Assembly (NCBI RefSeq): GCF_902506295.1
Contig: NZ_LR733312.1
Location: 124,001-188,000 of the forward strand
DNA from: Luteimonas sp. 9C
GTDB lineage: Bacteria > Pseudomonadota > Gammaproteobacteria > Xanthomonadales > Xanthomonadaceae
Direction: 5' to 3'
Length of the DNA stretch: 64,000 nucleotides
The notes under the pieces were generated by a model. The model saw nothing but the letters and a program-made list of their open reading frames with translations. It did no database searches and was not told the DNA's origin. Shown here in pieces: positions 27,624 through 36,927 of the stretch; position 1 is the stretch's first letter; each line of letters starts with the position of its first letter. Both the position numbers and the translations under genes were made by a program.

Positions 27624-29519
27624 ATGAGTACTGTGCAGCCCCGCGCGCCGCTGACGCGCTTCATTGTCGGCATCTGGGACGGGATGAACTTCATCCGGCG
27701 CCTGATCCTCAATGTCCTGTTCTTCGGCCTGCTGTTCCTGTTCGCGCTGCTGGTGCTGATCGCGATCGTCGGCGGCAGCTCGCGCCAGGCGCCGCTGCTC
27801 GAGCGCACCACGCTGGTCATCGCGCCCGAGGGCGCGCTGGTGGAGCAGTACCGCAGCGATCCCTTCATGCGCGCGCTGGCCGAGAACAGCGGCAGCGGCG
27901 TCGGTGAGGTGCAACTGCGCGACGTGCTGCGCGCGCTGGAAGCGGCGAAGACCGACGAGCGCATCGAGCGTGTGCTGCTGCGGACCGATCGCATGACCTT
28001 CTCCGGCTACGCGTCGATGCGCGAAGTGGCCGACGCGATTGCCGAGGTGCGCGCGGCCGGCAAGCAGGTCGTCGCGTTCGGCGAGTATTTCGGCCAGCAG
28101 CAGTACCTGCTCGCCGCGCAGGCCGACGAGGTCTACCTCGATCCCGAAGGCGGCATGATGCTCGAAGGCCTGGCCGGCTATCGCCAGTACTACCGCGAAG
28201 CGCTGGAAGACAAGCTCGGCGTGGATGTGCACCTGTTCAAGGTGGGCGAGTACAAGTCGGCGGCCGAGCCCTACATCCTCGACGGTGCGTCGCCGGAGTC
28301 GAAGGAAGCCGACCTGTACTGGATGAACGACATCTGGCAGCGGCACATCGCCGACATCGCCAAGGTGCGCGGCACCACGCCCGAGGCGCTCAATGCCGGC
28401 GTCGACACGCTGCCGCAGGGCATCGCCGCGGCGCAGGGCGATCTGGCCCGGTACGCGCTGTCGCAGAAGTTCGTCGACGGCCTGAAGACGCGTGGAGAAG
28501 TCGAGGACCTGCTGATCGAACGTGGCGTGGCCGACGAGGATGCCGAGGGCGGCTTCCGCCAGGTGTCGATGCGCGATTTCCTGGCGCACGTGACGCCGGC
28601 CAGCTCGGCCGCGGACCGACGCGACCAGGTCGCCGTGGTCGTCGCCGAAGGTGGCATCACCGGTGGCGAGCAGCCGCCGGGCACGATCGGTGGCGAGTCG
28701 ACCTCGGCCCTGCTGCGCGAGGCGCTCGACGACGAACACGTGAAGTCGGTCGTGCTGCGCGTCGATTCCGGTGGCGGCGAAGTGTTCGCCTCCGAGCAGA
28801 TCCGCCGCGAGGTCGATGCGCTCAAGGCCGCCGGCAAGCCGGTGGTGGTGTCGATGGGCGATGTCGCCGCGTCGGGCGGCTACTGGATCAGCATGAACGC
28901 CGATCGCATCTACGCCGATGCGTCGACGATCACCGGCTCGATCGGCATCTTCGCGCTGGTCCCGACCTTCCCGCGCACGCTGGAGAAGATCGGCGTGCGC
29001 ACCGACGGCGTCGGCACGACGCGCTTCGCCGGCGCATTCGATCTGACCCGCGAACTGCAGCCCGAGGCCGGTCTGGCCATCCAGTCGATCATCGATCGCG
29101 GCTACGCCAATTTCATCGGCAAGGTCGGGCAGGCGCGTGGCCGCAGTGCGGAAGAGATCGACACCGTCGCCCGCGGTCGCGTGTGGAGCGGCACCCAGGC
29201 ACTCGATCGCGGTCTCGTCGACGAGCTGGGCGGCCTGCGCACGGCGATCGCCAAGGCCGCGGAGCTCGGTGGACTGGAAGAGGGCAAATGGCGCACGCGT
29301 TACGTCGAGAAGACCGCGACGCCGTTCGGCCGCTTCCTCACCGGCTTCGTCAGTGGCCGTCTCGGCGGCGCACTGGTCGGCCACAGCGACATTGCACGCG
29401 GCCTGCTGGCCCGCGCGGTGCCGCGTGCCGAGCAGGACCTGCAGCTGCTCGAAAGCGTGATCACCCCGCAGCCGGGCCGCCCGGTCAAGGCGGTTGCGTA
29501 CTGCTTCTGCGAGCTCTGA
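27624..29519 (+). CDS. sppA: Signal peptide peptidase, 67K type
   Basis: Serine/lysine membrane protease that degrades cleaved signal peptides. 631 residues, the long tandem form of E. coli-type SppA. One N-terminal transmembrane helix (about residues 28-50). The catalytic Lys is in KVGEYKSAAEP in the first half and the catalytic Ser in GDVAASGGYWIS in the second half. GATAAT at 27595-27600 lies 23 bp before the ATG and can be a -10 element. Ends at a strong terminator. Confidence 0.94.
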   Translation: MSTVQPRAPLTRFIVGIWDGMNFIRRLILNVLFFGLLFLFALLVLIAIVGGSSRQAPLLERTTLVIAPEGALVEQYRSDPFMRALAENSGSGVGEVQLRDVLRALEAAKTDERIERVLLRTDRMTFSGYASMREVADAIAEVRAAGKQVVAFGEYFGQQQYLLAAQADEVYLDPEGGMMLEGLAGYRQYYREALEDKLGVDVHLFKVGEYKSAAEPYILDGASPESKEADLYWMNDIWQRHIADIAKVRGTTPEALNAGVDTLPQGIAAAQGDLARYALSQKFVDGLKTRGEVEDLLIERGVADEDAEGGFRQVSMRDFLAHVTPASSAADRRDQVAVVVAEGGITGGEQPPGTIGGESTSALLREALDDEHVKSVVLRVDSGGGEVFASEQIRREVDALKAAGKPVVVSMGDVAASGGYWISMNADRIYADASTITGSIGIFALVPTFPRTLEKIGVRTDGVGTTRFAGAFDLTRELQPEAGLAIQSIIDRGYANFIGKVGQARGRSAEEIDTVARGRVWSGTQALDRGLVDELGGLRTAIAKAAELGGLEEGKWRTRYVEKTATPFGRFLTGFVSGRLGGALVGHSDIARGLLARAVPRAEQDLQLLESVITPQPGRPVKAVAYCFCEL

Positions 29520-29542
29520 TTTCGCGCAGTCGTCGAAACGAG

Positions 29543-29568
29543 AACGGCCCGCCATCGGCGGGCCGTTT
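29543..29568 (+). terminator. Intrinsic terminator of sppA
   Basis: Perfect 11-bp hairpin AACGGCCCGCC / GGCGGGCCGTT (29543-29553, 29557-29567) with a 3-base loop, followed by TGCGTTGGT. It begins 24 bp after the sppA stop. Confidence 0.8.
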
Positions 29569-29813
29569 GCGTTGGTGCATGGTGCGCGCAGCGGTGACGG
29601 GCGGGGCATCCGGCGTGGCGCGCCGTCGCAGGTACTGCGCTGGCGCCGGGGTCCGATCGCGACCGAGCGATCACAGAGACGCACGCATCGAAGCGCCTGT
29701 CCGAACCTTGCGGTCCAATGCGCCGCGGACACTGTTGCCGGCGCCTCCGACGGCAGACGGGCGACGACGCTGCGCACCTGCGGGCGCAGGCCCACAGGTA
29801 CGCCCTGGTTGCA

Positions 29814-31250
29814 TCAGCCTTCCATCTGCTCGAGTTCTCGGCCGCGGGTTTCGTTGACGTAGCGCAGCACGAACACCACCGACAGCGCGGCGGCGATCGC
29901 ATACAGGCCATAGGCACCGGCCAGACCGATGCCGGCGAGCAGCATCGGGAAGGTCCAGGTGATCAGGAAGTTCGCGCCCCATTGGAACAGGCCGGCGACC
30001 GCCAGGCCCGAACCGCGGATCTGGTTGGGGAACATCTCGCCGAGCATCACCCACATCACCGGGCCCCACGAGGCGTTGAAGAAGATCACGTAGAGATTCG
30101 CGGCAACCAGCGCGAGCAGGCCCATCGAATCCGACAGCAGCAGGCGGCCGTCGTCGCCCAGCGTGCCAGTCCAGAACGCCGCGGTCACCGCCGCCAGCGT
30201 CACCGCCATGCCGGCCGAGCCGATCCACAGCAGCGGTTTGCGCCCGATGCGGTCCACCAGCAGCAGCGAGACGATGCACGCGCCGATGCTCAGCGCGCCG
30301 GACAGCACATTAATCAGCAGCGCATCGTTCTCCGAAAAACCGACCGCCTGCCACAGCACCGCGCCGTAATAGAACACCACGTTGATGCCAACCAGCTGCT
30401 GGAACACCGCCAGGCCGATGCCGACCCAGACGATCGGGCGCACGCGCCCCGTCACCTTGGACACAAGGTCCGAGAACTTGGGGCGGTGCAGATCGGCGGC
30501 CAAGGACTCGCGGATTTCGCCGAGCTTGCGGCGGCCGTCGACATCGCCGTACAAGCGCACCAGCACGCGTTCGGCCTGGTCGAGCCGGCCGCGCGCGACC
30601 AGAAAGCGCGGGCTTTCGGGAATCGCGAACAGGGCCACGAGGAACAGCGCTGCCGGCGCCATTTCGATCCAGAACATCCAGCGCCAAGCCTGATGGCCGC
30701 CCCAGAATTCCGCCGTCGAACCGCCGGCCATGCGCGCCAGCAGATAGTTGCTGAGGAACGCCGCGAACAGGCCGCCGATGATCGCGATCTGCTGCACCGT
30801 CGCGAGCCGGCCGCGATAGCGTGCCGACGACACTTCGGCGATGTAGGCGGGCGACATCACGCTCGCTGCGCCGACGGCCAGGCCGCCGACGATGCGGTAG
30901 ATCACGAACTCCAGCGACCCGGTCGCTATGCCCGAACCCCAGGCCGACACCAGGAAAAGCACTGCGGCCACGATCAGCAGCGTGCGACGGCCGAACACAT
31001 CGGCCAGCCGGCCGGCGAAGAACGCACCCACCGCGCAGCCCAGCAGCATCGAGGCGACATTGAAGCCGGTACCCACCGAGTCGGAATTGAACGCGCGTTG
31101 CAGGCCGTCGACCGTGCCGTTGATGACGCCGCTGTCGAACCCGAACAGGAAGCCGCCGATCGTGGCGACGCAGCTGATCAGGATGATTAGTCGTGTGTTC
31201 TCGCCGCTCGGCATCCGATCGGCGCGCAGACCACTGGTGTCGGTTGTCAT
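29814..31250 (-). CDS. Sugar porter family MFS transporter
   Basis: Probable proton-sugar symporter. 478 residues, twelve membrane helices. Sugar-porter signatures are present: FGFDSGVINGTVDGL in helix 1, loop motifs GRLADVFGRRTLLI and DRIGRKPLL, PESPRFLVARGR after helix 6, VFQQLVGINVVFYY in helix 7 and NETRGRELEQME at the end. GGGGGGAC precedes the ATG. It most resembles xylose/galactose/glucose symporters; the actual sugar is not readable. The DUF-free 294 bp downstream hold only the sppA terminator. Confidence 0.9.
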   Translation of the reverse strand: MTTDTSGLRADRMPSGENTRLIILISCVATIGGFLFGFDSGVINGTVDGLQRAFNSDSVGTGFNVASMLLGCAVGAFFAGRLADVFGRRTLLIVAAVLFLVSAWGSGIATGSLEFVIYRIVGGLAVGAASVMSPAYIAEVSSARYRGRLATVQQIAIIGGLFAAFLSNYLLARMAGGSTAEFWGGHQAWRWMFWIEMAPAALFLVALFAIPESPRFLVARGRLDQAERVLVRLYGDVDGRRKLGEIRESLAADLHRPKFSDLVSKVTGRVRPIVWVGIGLAVFQQLVGINVVFYYGAVLWQAVGFSENDALLINVLSGALSIGACIVSLLLVDRIGRKPLLWIGSAGMAVTLAAVTAAFWTGTLGDDGRLLLSDSMGLLALVAANLYVIFFNASWGPVMWVMLGEMFPNQIRGSGLAVAGLFQWGANFLITWTFPMLLAGIGLAGAYGLYAIAAALSVVFVLRYVNETRGRELEQMEG

Positions 31251-31790
31251 CTGTCCCCCCGGACGTTGCAGGACCCCGGTCCGCTGTCCGGCCAGGCGAG
31301 GGTGGAGCGTACCGCAATCACCGAAGGTCTTTGCGCGCGGTGCGAGGGTGTCGCATGCGCTCCGAGGCTACGTCGCGACGCGATGTTCGATCCGTCGCGC
31401 GCGCGCTATCACTTCGTCACGCGAACAGCGTTGCGTTGCGTGCCGCCGCAGTCTCCACCGTGGATGCCACGCACCACCGCACTGCGCACGCCGTCGCCCG
31501 GGTTTCCAGCGCGGCAGGCAACGTCGTCGCCTTGCGGTGCAGTGGCTGCCGCCTCGTCTCGCGGCCGGCGCGGACCGGACGGCGTCCTGGGCGTCGGATG
31601 GCACAGCCTCCCCCGATCGGCGAAAATGCCGCGCCGGGGACCCTCGTGGTCTTCGGTGCGGTCGCAGGCTTCGTGCGTCACCGCGACCACCCCACGCCCG
31701 CGACGGCCGACCGGCCGATGCAACGCACGCTTTCCCGCTCGACACCGGCGCTCCGCGTCCGACACGTCGCGCACGCCCACGGACACGCTC
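31251..31790. other. Gene-free 540 bp region
   Basis: Lies between the divergent MFS gene and the zinc-ribbon SDR. The SDR frame stays open throughout, but the upstream translation is Arg/Pro/Ser-rich, has no family pattern, and shows no codon bias like the genes nearby. I see no tRNA, clear hairpin terminator or consensus promoter. It should contain the two divergent promoters. Confidence 0.5.
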
Positions 31791-33362
31791 TTGAACTCGA
31801 CCTCCGCTCCGCTCCCGGCATCCGACGCCGACGACTCCCTGCCGCAGCGCGCACGCATCGCCGCCGACCTGCTCGAGGCGATCCGCGACGACCGCAGCGT
31901 GCTCGACGGTCTGCCGGACGAGGCCCGCATCCGCCTGCTGCAGGCGGTCGCGCTCGTGCACCATCCCGAGCCGCGTGCGCGGCGCAAGCAGGCCAAGGAA
32001 GCGCTGCGCGAAGCCAATCGGGAGAAGGTGCGTCGCACCGAGGCGCTGCTCGACCAGACCGGTATCCGCACGCTGCGTCGCAAGCCGGTGTTCACCACGC
32101 CGAACTACTTTCCGCCGCAGCCACCGGGCCAGCACGATCCACGCAACGCCGCGCCGGAAGAGTTGCCGTATGCCGAGTCGCCGGAACTGCTGCACTGCTA
32201 CGTCTGCAAGCAGAAGTATACGCAGATCCACCACTTCTACGACCAGCTGTGCCCGACCTGCGCGGAGCTCAATTTCATCAAGCGCACCGAGACCGCCGAC
32301 CTCACCGGGCGTGTCGCGCTGCTGACCGGTGGCCGGGTCAAGATCGGTTACCAGGCCGGTCTCAAACTGCTGCGCGCGGGCTGTTCGCTGATCGTCACCA
32401 CGCGTTTCCCGCGCGACTCGGCGCAGCGTTACGCGCAGGAGCCGGACTTCGGCGAGTGGGGCGACCGGCTGGAAGTGTTCGGCCTCGATCTGCGCCACAC
32501 CCCGAGCGTCGAGGCGTTCTGCGCCGAACTCGTCGCCACGCGCGACCGGCTCGACTTCATCGTCAACAACGCCTGCCAGACCGTACGTCGTCCGCCGGCG
32601 TTCTACGCGCACATGATGGCCGGCGAAACCGCCGCGCTGCACGAGTTGCCCGAACACGTGCGCAAGCTCGTCGGCGGTTACGAAGGCCTGCGCGCGGCCG
32701 ATCTGCTGCCGGGCGGCAGCCAGTCGCTGGTCGAGAGCAGCGCGGGCCGCGCCGGCCTCGCGCGCGCCGCGGAACTGTCGCAGGTGCCGCTGCTCGCCGA
32801 CGAACTGGTCGGCCAGGCGCATCTGTTCCCCGAAGGTCGCGTCGACAAGGATCTGCAGCAGGTCGATCTGCGCGGGCGCAACTCATGGCGGCTGCAGATG
32901 GACGAAGTGCCGGCGGTCGAACTGCTGGAGACGCAGCTGGTCAACGCGGTCGCGCCTTTCATCCTCAATGCGCGCCTGAAGACGCTGATGACGCGGACTC
33001 CGGAGCGCGACAAGCACATCGTCAACGTGTCCGCGGTCGAGGGGCAGTTCTATCGCAACTTCAAGACCACCAAGCATCCGCACACCAACATGGCCAAGGC
33101 CGCGCTCAACATGATGACGCGCACCTCGGCCGCGGATTACCACGGCGACGGCATCCACATGAATGCCGTCGACACCGGCTGGGTGACCGACGAGGATCCG
33201 GTGGAGATCGCCGAGCGCAAGATCGTCGAGGAGCGCTTTCATCCGCCGCTCGACATCGTCGACGGCGCGGCGCGCATCGTCGATCCGATCATCGACGGCA
33301 TCAATACCGGCACCCACGTCTGGGGCCAGTTCCTCAAGGACTACAAGCCGACGGACTGGTGA
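31791..33362 (+). CDS. Atypical SDR oxidoreductase with N-terminal zinc ribbon
   Basis: About 523 residues, roughly twice a classical SDR. An N-terminal helical part (about 1-130) is followed by a Cys4 motif CYVC...CPTC at about 136-158, then a Rossmann core with TGGRVKIGY (about 180) and IVNNACQT. The active site is unusual: after VNVSAVEG the YxxxK position reads TNMAK, so the catalytic Tyr is absent while Lys is kept. About 120 residues are inserted between the NNA motif and the active site. No ATG fits; TTG 31791 is the best start, with only a weak GGA before it. Substrate unknown; it may bind a nucleotide without classical dehydrogenase chemistry. Confidence 0.75.
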   Translation: MNSTSAPLPASDADDSLPQRARIAADLLEAIRDDRSVLDGLPDEARIRLLQAVALVHHPEPRARRKQAKEALREANREKVRRTEALLDQTGIRTLRRKPVFTTPNYFPPQPPGQHDPRNAAPEELPYAESPELLHCYVCKQKYTQIHHFYDQLCPTCAELNFIKRTETADLTGRVALLTGGRVKIGYQAGLKLLRAGCSLIVTTRFPRDSAQRYAQEPDFGEWGDRLEVFGLDLRHTPSVEAFCAELVATRDRLDFIVNNACQTVRRPPAFYAHMMAGETAALHELPEHVRKLVGGYEGLRAADLLPGGSQSLVESSAGRAGLARAAELSQVPLLADELVGQAHLFPEGRVDKDLQQVDLRGRNSWRLQMDEVPAVELLETQLVNAVAPFILNARLKTLMTRTPERDKHIVNVSAVEGQFYRNFKTTKHPHTNMAKAALNMMTRTSAADYHGDGIHMNAVDTGWVTDEDPVEIAERKIVEERFHPPLDIVDGAARIVDPIIDGINTGTHVWGQFLKDYKPTDW

Positions 33363-33385
33363 GCCGTCGACGCGCCGGGGGCCGC

Positions 33386-33631
33386 TCAGCCGCCGGCGGC
33401 TTCGATCGCCTGGCGTTGACGCTGCGCATCGGCGTCGACGGTCGCCTGCGTCGCGCGCGCATCGTCGAGTGGCTTTTGTATCGCGTCGCGCAAATGCGTG
33501 GCCTGCGGTTCGGTCGGCTTGTCCGTCGGCGGCGTACAGGCTGCGCAGCCGAGCAACAGCAGCGCGGCGACGCCGATGCGGGTGCGGTGATTGCCGATGG
33601 CGGGATGCGGAACCATGCGTTGACTGGACAT
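33386..33631 (-). CDS. Small predicted lipoprotein
   Basis: 81 residues, not a recognised family. A basic N-region, hydrophobic [14 protein letters not shown] with a usable lipobox (LLGC), then a Gln/Ala/Asp-rich helical tail. GGAG lies 6 nt before the ATG. It sits between two SDR genes that both read the other way. Probably anchored in the cell envelope; function unknown. Confidence 0.55.
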   Translation of the reverse strand: MSSQRMVPHPAIGNHRTRIGVAALLLLGCAACTPPTDKPTEPQATHLRDAIQKPLDDARATQATVDADAQRQRQAIEAAGG

Positions 33632-33692
33632 GCGGCACTCCGACGGACGGGCTCGGCGCTATCCTAACGCCGACACAGATCAGGGAATGACG

Positions 33693-34469
33693 ATGGATCC
33701 GCACCGCTGGCGCCTGGATGGACAACTGGCCCTCGTGACGGGTGGCAGCGCCGGCATTGGCCGCGCGATCGCTCGCGAACTGACCGGCTTCGGCGCGACC
33801 GTGCTGATCGTCGGCCGCAACGGCGATGCACTGGAATCGACGCGCGACGAACTGCTCGAGGAATTTCCCCAGGCCGACGTGCGCGCGATGATCGCCGACG
33901 TCGTCGACGAAGAGCAGCGCCGCGAGATCCTCGACTGGGTCGAGGACCAGGGCGACGGGCTCGACATCCTGGTCAACAACGCCGGCGGCAACCTCAGTCG
34001 CGCAGCGAACGACTACGCCGAAGACGAGTGGCGCGAGATCTTCGAGGTCAACGTGTTCAGTGCGTTCGAGCTTGCGCGCTATGCGCATCCGCTGCTCGCG
34101 AGCCGCGGCAGTTCGGCGATCGTCAACGTCGGCAGCGTGTCGGGCATCACCCATGTGCGCAGCGGTGCGCCCTACGGCATGAGCAAGGCGGCGTTGCACC
34201 AGATGACCCGCAATCTCGCGGTGGAGTGGGCCGAGGACGGCATCCGTGTCAATGCGGTCGCGCCGTGGTACATCCGCACGCGGCGGACTTCGGGTCCACT
34301 GTCGGATCCCGACTATCTCGACGATGTGCTGCTGCGCACGCCGATGGGCCGCATCGGCGAACCGGAAGAGGTCGCTGCGGCAGTCGCGTTCCTGTGCCTG
34401 CCGGCATCGGCCTACATCACCGGCGAATGCATCGCGGTCGACGGCGGATTCCTGCGCCATGGTTTCTGA
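33693..34469 (+). CDS. SDR family oxidoreductase (tropinone-reductase-like)
   Basis: NAD(P)-dependent dehydrogenase/reductase, 258 residues. Cofactor motif [17 protein letters not shown], catalytic Ser in [12 protein letters not shown] and YGMSKAAL (YxxxK) are all intact, with the [13 protein letters not shown] and C-terminal [14 protein letters not shown] of the classical family. ATG 33693 is chosen because AGGGA (33682-33686) is 6 nt away; ATG 33687 is too close. Substrate not predictable; closest in pattern to tropinone reductase/3-oxoacyl-type enzymes. Confidence 0.88.
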   Translation: MDPHRWRLDGQLALVTGGSAGIGRAIARELTGFGATVLIVGRNGDALESTRDELLEEFPQADVRAMIADVVDEEQRREILDWVEDQGDGLDILVNNAGGNLSRAANDYAEDEWREIFEVNVFSAFELARYAHPLLASRGSSAIVNVGSVSGITHVRSGAPYGMSKAALHQMTRNLAVEWAEDGIRVNAVAPWYIRTRRTSGPLSDPDYLDDVLLRTPMGRIGEPEEVAAAVAFLCLPASAYITGECIAVDGGFLRHGF

Positions 34470-34953
34470 GTCGCGGGACGTCGCCCCGCGCGCGCCCTGG
34501 CTGGTGCGCAGCACATCGCCGGTCCAGTGCATTGCGGCATTCGCCGCGGGCGCCGGACTGCAGCATGCGCTCGGTCTGCCGCTGGCACCGGAGAGCATGC
34601 GCAGCGCACTGCATCTGACGGGCACGGTGCTGGCCGATGCCGGCCTGGTGCTGGCGGTGTGGGCGTTCGCGCTGTTCGTGCGGCGCCGGACCACGATCAT
34701 CCCCGCGCACACGCCGGCGCAGTTGATCCTGCGCGGTCCGTTCCGGTGGACGCGCAATCCGATCTACCTGGCGCAGGTACTGGCGTACGTCGGTCTGGCG
34801 CTGATGCTGGATCTGCCCTGGGCGCTGCTCCTGCTGCCGTTGCCGGTGCTGGCGCTGCAACGCGCGATCATTCCGTTCGAGGAAGCACGTCTGCATGCGT
34901 GCTTCGGATCCGACTACGCGGCCTATCGGGCCGCCGTGCCGCGCTGGCTCTAG
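34459..34953 (+). CDS. Isoprenylcysteine carboxyl methyltransferase-like membrane protein
   Basis: 164 residues with about four membrane helices. The second half carries the ICMT/PEMT signature: [18 protein letters not shown], then [23 protein letters not shown], where the RNP and the EE...YxxY residues bind S-adenosylmethionine in this superfamily. In bacteria such proteins methylate small lipophilic acids or lipids; the target here is unknown. It overlaps the preceding SDR by 11 bp, so they probably act on the same pathway. Confidence 0.8.
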   Translation: MVSESRDVAPRAPWLVRSTSPVQCIAAFAAGAGLQHALGLPLAPESMRSALHLTGTVLADAGLVLAVWAFALFVRRRTTIIPAHTPAQLILRGPFRWTRNPIYLAQVLAYVGLALMLDLPWALLLLPLPVLALQRAIIPFEEARLHACFGSDYAAYRAAVPRWL

Positions 34954-35597
34954 TCGGTGGCCGGCGCGATGCCGGCGCCCGGGCCACAGGTACTGTTACG
35001 CCAGGTCGAGAAGAGCTGCTCGTACTCCGCGCGCAGGGCGGGCTGCTCGCGCCCCTGCGCATAGCGCCAGCGGAATTCGGCCTCGCGCACGCGCGTTTCC
35101 CAGGTGCTGCACAGCGCATCGGCAGGCACCGCTTCGCAGACATCCGCCACCTGTTCGCAGGCCTGGCCCGCCTCCATGCCGGGCAGGCCACCGATGCCGA
35201 TGGTGCGCATGGGGCGGCAACGCGGCGGCGGGTTGGCGTCCTCGCGCCAGTAGGTGCTGTTGTCGAACACGCGACACGCGAACAGCGCGGGCGGCGGTTG
35301 CGGCGCGGCCGCAACGTCGCGCGGCGTCACCGGATCGGGAGCCGGCAGCCGCGAGATCAGCGGAACCTGCGGCGGGGTGACCGGCGCCGCAGGTGGCGCG
35401 ACGAATGCGGGCAAGGGCGTCGCCATCTCCACGACGCGCCGTTCCTGCGTATGTCCGGCGGGACAGGCCGTGCCGTTCTGGAACGTCACCGCGCCGGTGG
35501 CGTCGGTGCAGCGGTAGATCACCGTGGTCACTGCGGCACGGCCGCCACTCGCCAGCGCGCACAGGAGCGCGAGGGACAACACGACGCTGTGCTTCAC
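34950..35597 (-). CDS. DUF4124-domain exported protein
   Basis: Function unknown. 215 residues from a GTG start. Signal peptide (LALLCALASGGRAA), a DUF4124 strand VIYRCTDATGAVTFQNGTACPAG, a Pro-rich spacer, and a C-terminal Cys-containing region with six or more Cys that suggest disulfides in the periplasm. Start overlaps the stop of the upstream gene (GTGA), and the protein shares its overall plan, so this is an adjacent duplicated pair. It overlaps the convergent ICMT-like gene by 4 bp. Confidence 0.8.
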   Translation of the reverse strand: MKHSVVLSLALLCALASGGRAAVTTVIYRCTDATGAVTFQNGTACPAGHTQERRVVEMATPLPAFVAPPAAPVTPPQVPLISRLPAPDPVTPRDVAAAPQPPPALFACRVFDNSTYWREDANPPPRCRPMRTIGIGGLPGMEAGQACEQVADVCEAVPADALCSTWETRVREAEFRWRYAQGREQPALRAEYEQLFSTWRNSTCGPGAGIAPATD

Positions 35598-36298
35598 CGG
35601 TCGCAGTCCTGGGACAGACGCGCGTTGATCGTCTGTTCTTCGTTGGTCAGCTGGCTGCGTTCGGTCGGCTGCGCATTGAAGAAGCGGCGACGGATCTCTT
35701 CGCGTCGATCGCCGAGCAGGCTGCAGACCTCACGCTGCGGCAGTTGCCGGCATTCGTCGCGGATCCAGGTGCCCGCGCCGTAATAGCCGCCGCGTGCACG
35801 CGGCCGTGTATCGACCCCGGAATCCACCTCGATGCTGCCGCGTCCGCCGCCGGCTTCGACACGCGTCGATGGCCCGCGACGCGAGGGCCCGTAGCCGAGC
35901 GTCCACAGCGGTACCCACCGTGGGTTGCCCTCGGACGAATCACTGGTGTAGCTGCTGCCGTCGGGACGGACGCACCGGTACATCGGCTGCGGTGGCCGCA
36001 ACACGATCACCTGTGGTGACGGCGCAGCGACAACGGTCGACGTGGGGTCCGTGGGACGCGGAGGCGGTGGCGTGCCGTCGACGGGGCGCAGCATGTTGCG
36101 CACTTCCTGCGTGGCGTCGTCCGCGCACGGTGAATCGCGCAGAGCGACACGGCCGTTCGCGTCCGTGCACCGGTACACCGTGACCTGCGGTGGCGGTGGC
36201 GGAGCGGCCACCGCGGACAACGCACAGACGCTGCCGAGCAGCATGGCGAGCATGCGGCAGGCAGGGCGGGCAGCAGGGGCGATCCGTCGCGTCTCCAT
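35594..36298 (-). CDS. DUF4124-domain exported protein, paralogue
   Basis: Function unknown. 234 residues. Signal peptide near the N-terminus (MLAMLLGSVCALSAVAA), then two related strand blocks, VYRCTDANGRVALRDSPC and MYRCVRPDGSSYTSDSS, i.e. two DUF4124-like units, a Gly/Arg-rich stretch, and a C-terminal part with CRQLPQREVCSLLGDRREE matching the end of its neighbour. Start ATG 36298; an internal ATG at the hydrophobic core is also possible. Translationally coupled to the next gene. Confidence 0.78.
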   Translation of the reverse strand: METRRIAPAARPACRMLAMLLGSVCALSAVAAPPPPPQVTVYRCTDANGRVALRDSPCADDATQEVRNMLRPVDGTPPPPRPTDPTSTVVAAPSPQVIVLRPPQPMYRCVRPDGSSYTSDSSEGNPRWVPLWTLGYGPSRRGPSTRVEAGGGRGSIEVDSGVDTRPRARGGYYGAGTWIRDECRQLPQREVCSLLGDRREEIRRRFFNAQPTERSQLTNEEQTINARLSQDCDR

Positions 36299-36927
36299 GT
36301 CCGCATCATGCAACGGCCGGCGCGGCCCGCGCATGCACCGTCCGCCGCGGGGTCCACCGCGATTCAGCCGACGGCGTTCGCAAGGCGCGTCGATCTGTGA
36401 CGCGTGTCTGCTGCAATGCGGCATGTAAACGTTTCCAAGCGGTGCTAGCGTCCGCCTCACTGACGAGGGCGGACGTTCGAATGAGCGCGGGGGCGGTCGG
36501 ATCCGGGGAGCGTGTGGCTGATGGCCGCGTGGCGTTTTCGTGCGCCACGGGGCCCGTCGTCGTGTGCATAGACGGCGAGGCGACGCAGGATTACGATGCG
36601 CGCCGGCTCGCACCACTGCGCCCCCTCCTGCTGCCGGAGGCCGCACAGGTGATGCGGGCGCCGGCGTCTGTCGCGACCACGTGTTCCAGCACGTTGCGCG
36701 TCGAGGCGCGACCGGTGGAGACCGGTCCGGCCAGTGAAGCGGATGCCACCCGACATCCGCGCGCCGTTCCGTCGACTTACAGGCCATTCCCGCTTCCGAA
36801 GTGCCGGCCCAGACCGGTGCGCGGTCGTGCGTGGGCGTGCCGCAAACGCTGTGCCGCTGTGCCGTTGTCCCGAGCCCATAACAACAACTCAGAAATCACG
36901 TAACGGAAGTCCCTCGGAGGGGATGCC
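36299..36927. other. 629 bp intergenic region and receptor leader
   Basis: Between divergent DUF4124 and TonB-receptor genes. It contains a LacI-type operator and an extended -10 at 36424-36451, an imperfect hairpin CGTCCGCC / GGCGGACG (36449-36456, 36468-36475) and then about 450 bp with no convincing gene. An open frame at 36481-36903 (140 codons, GAGGGCGG before its ATG) ends 24 bp before the receptor but its late codons lose the GC-rich third position of real genes here. Confidence 0.55.
36424..36451 (+). promoter_or_regulatory. LacI-family operator and extended -10 promoter
   Basis: TGTAAACGTTTCCA (36424-36437) fits the LacI/GalR-family operator (cre-type) pattern at every position. It is followed at 36443-36451 by TGCTAGCGT, an extended -10 (TG-n-TAGCGT). 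The operator would cover the -35 region, so a repressor bound there would block transcription toward the TonB receptor. No LacI-family gene lies in the window. Confidence 0.6.
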
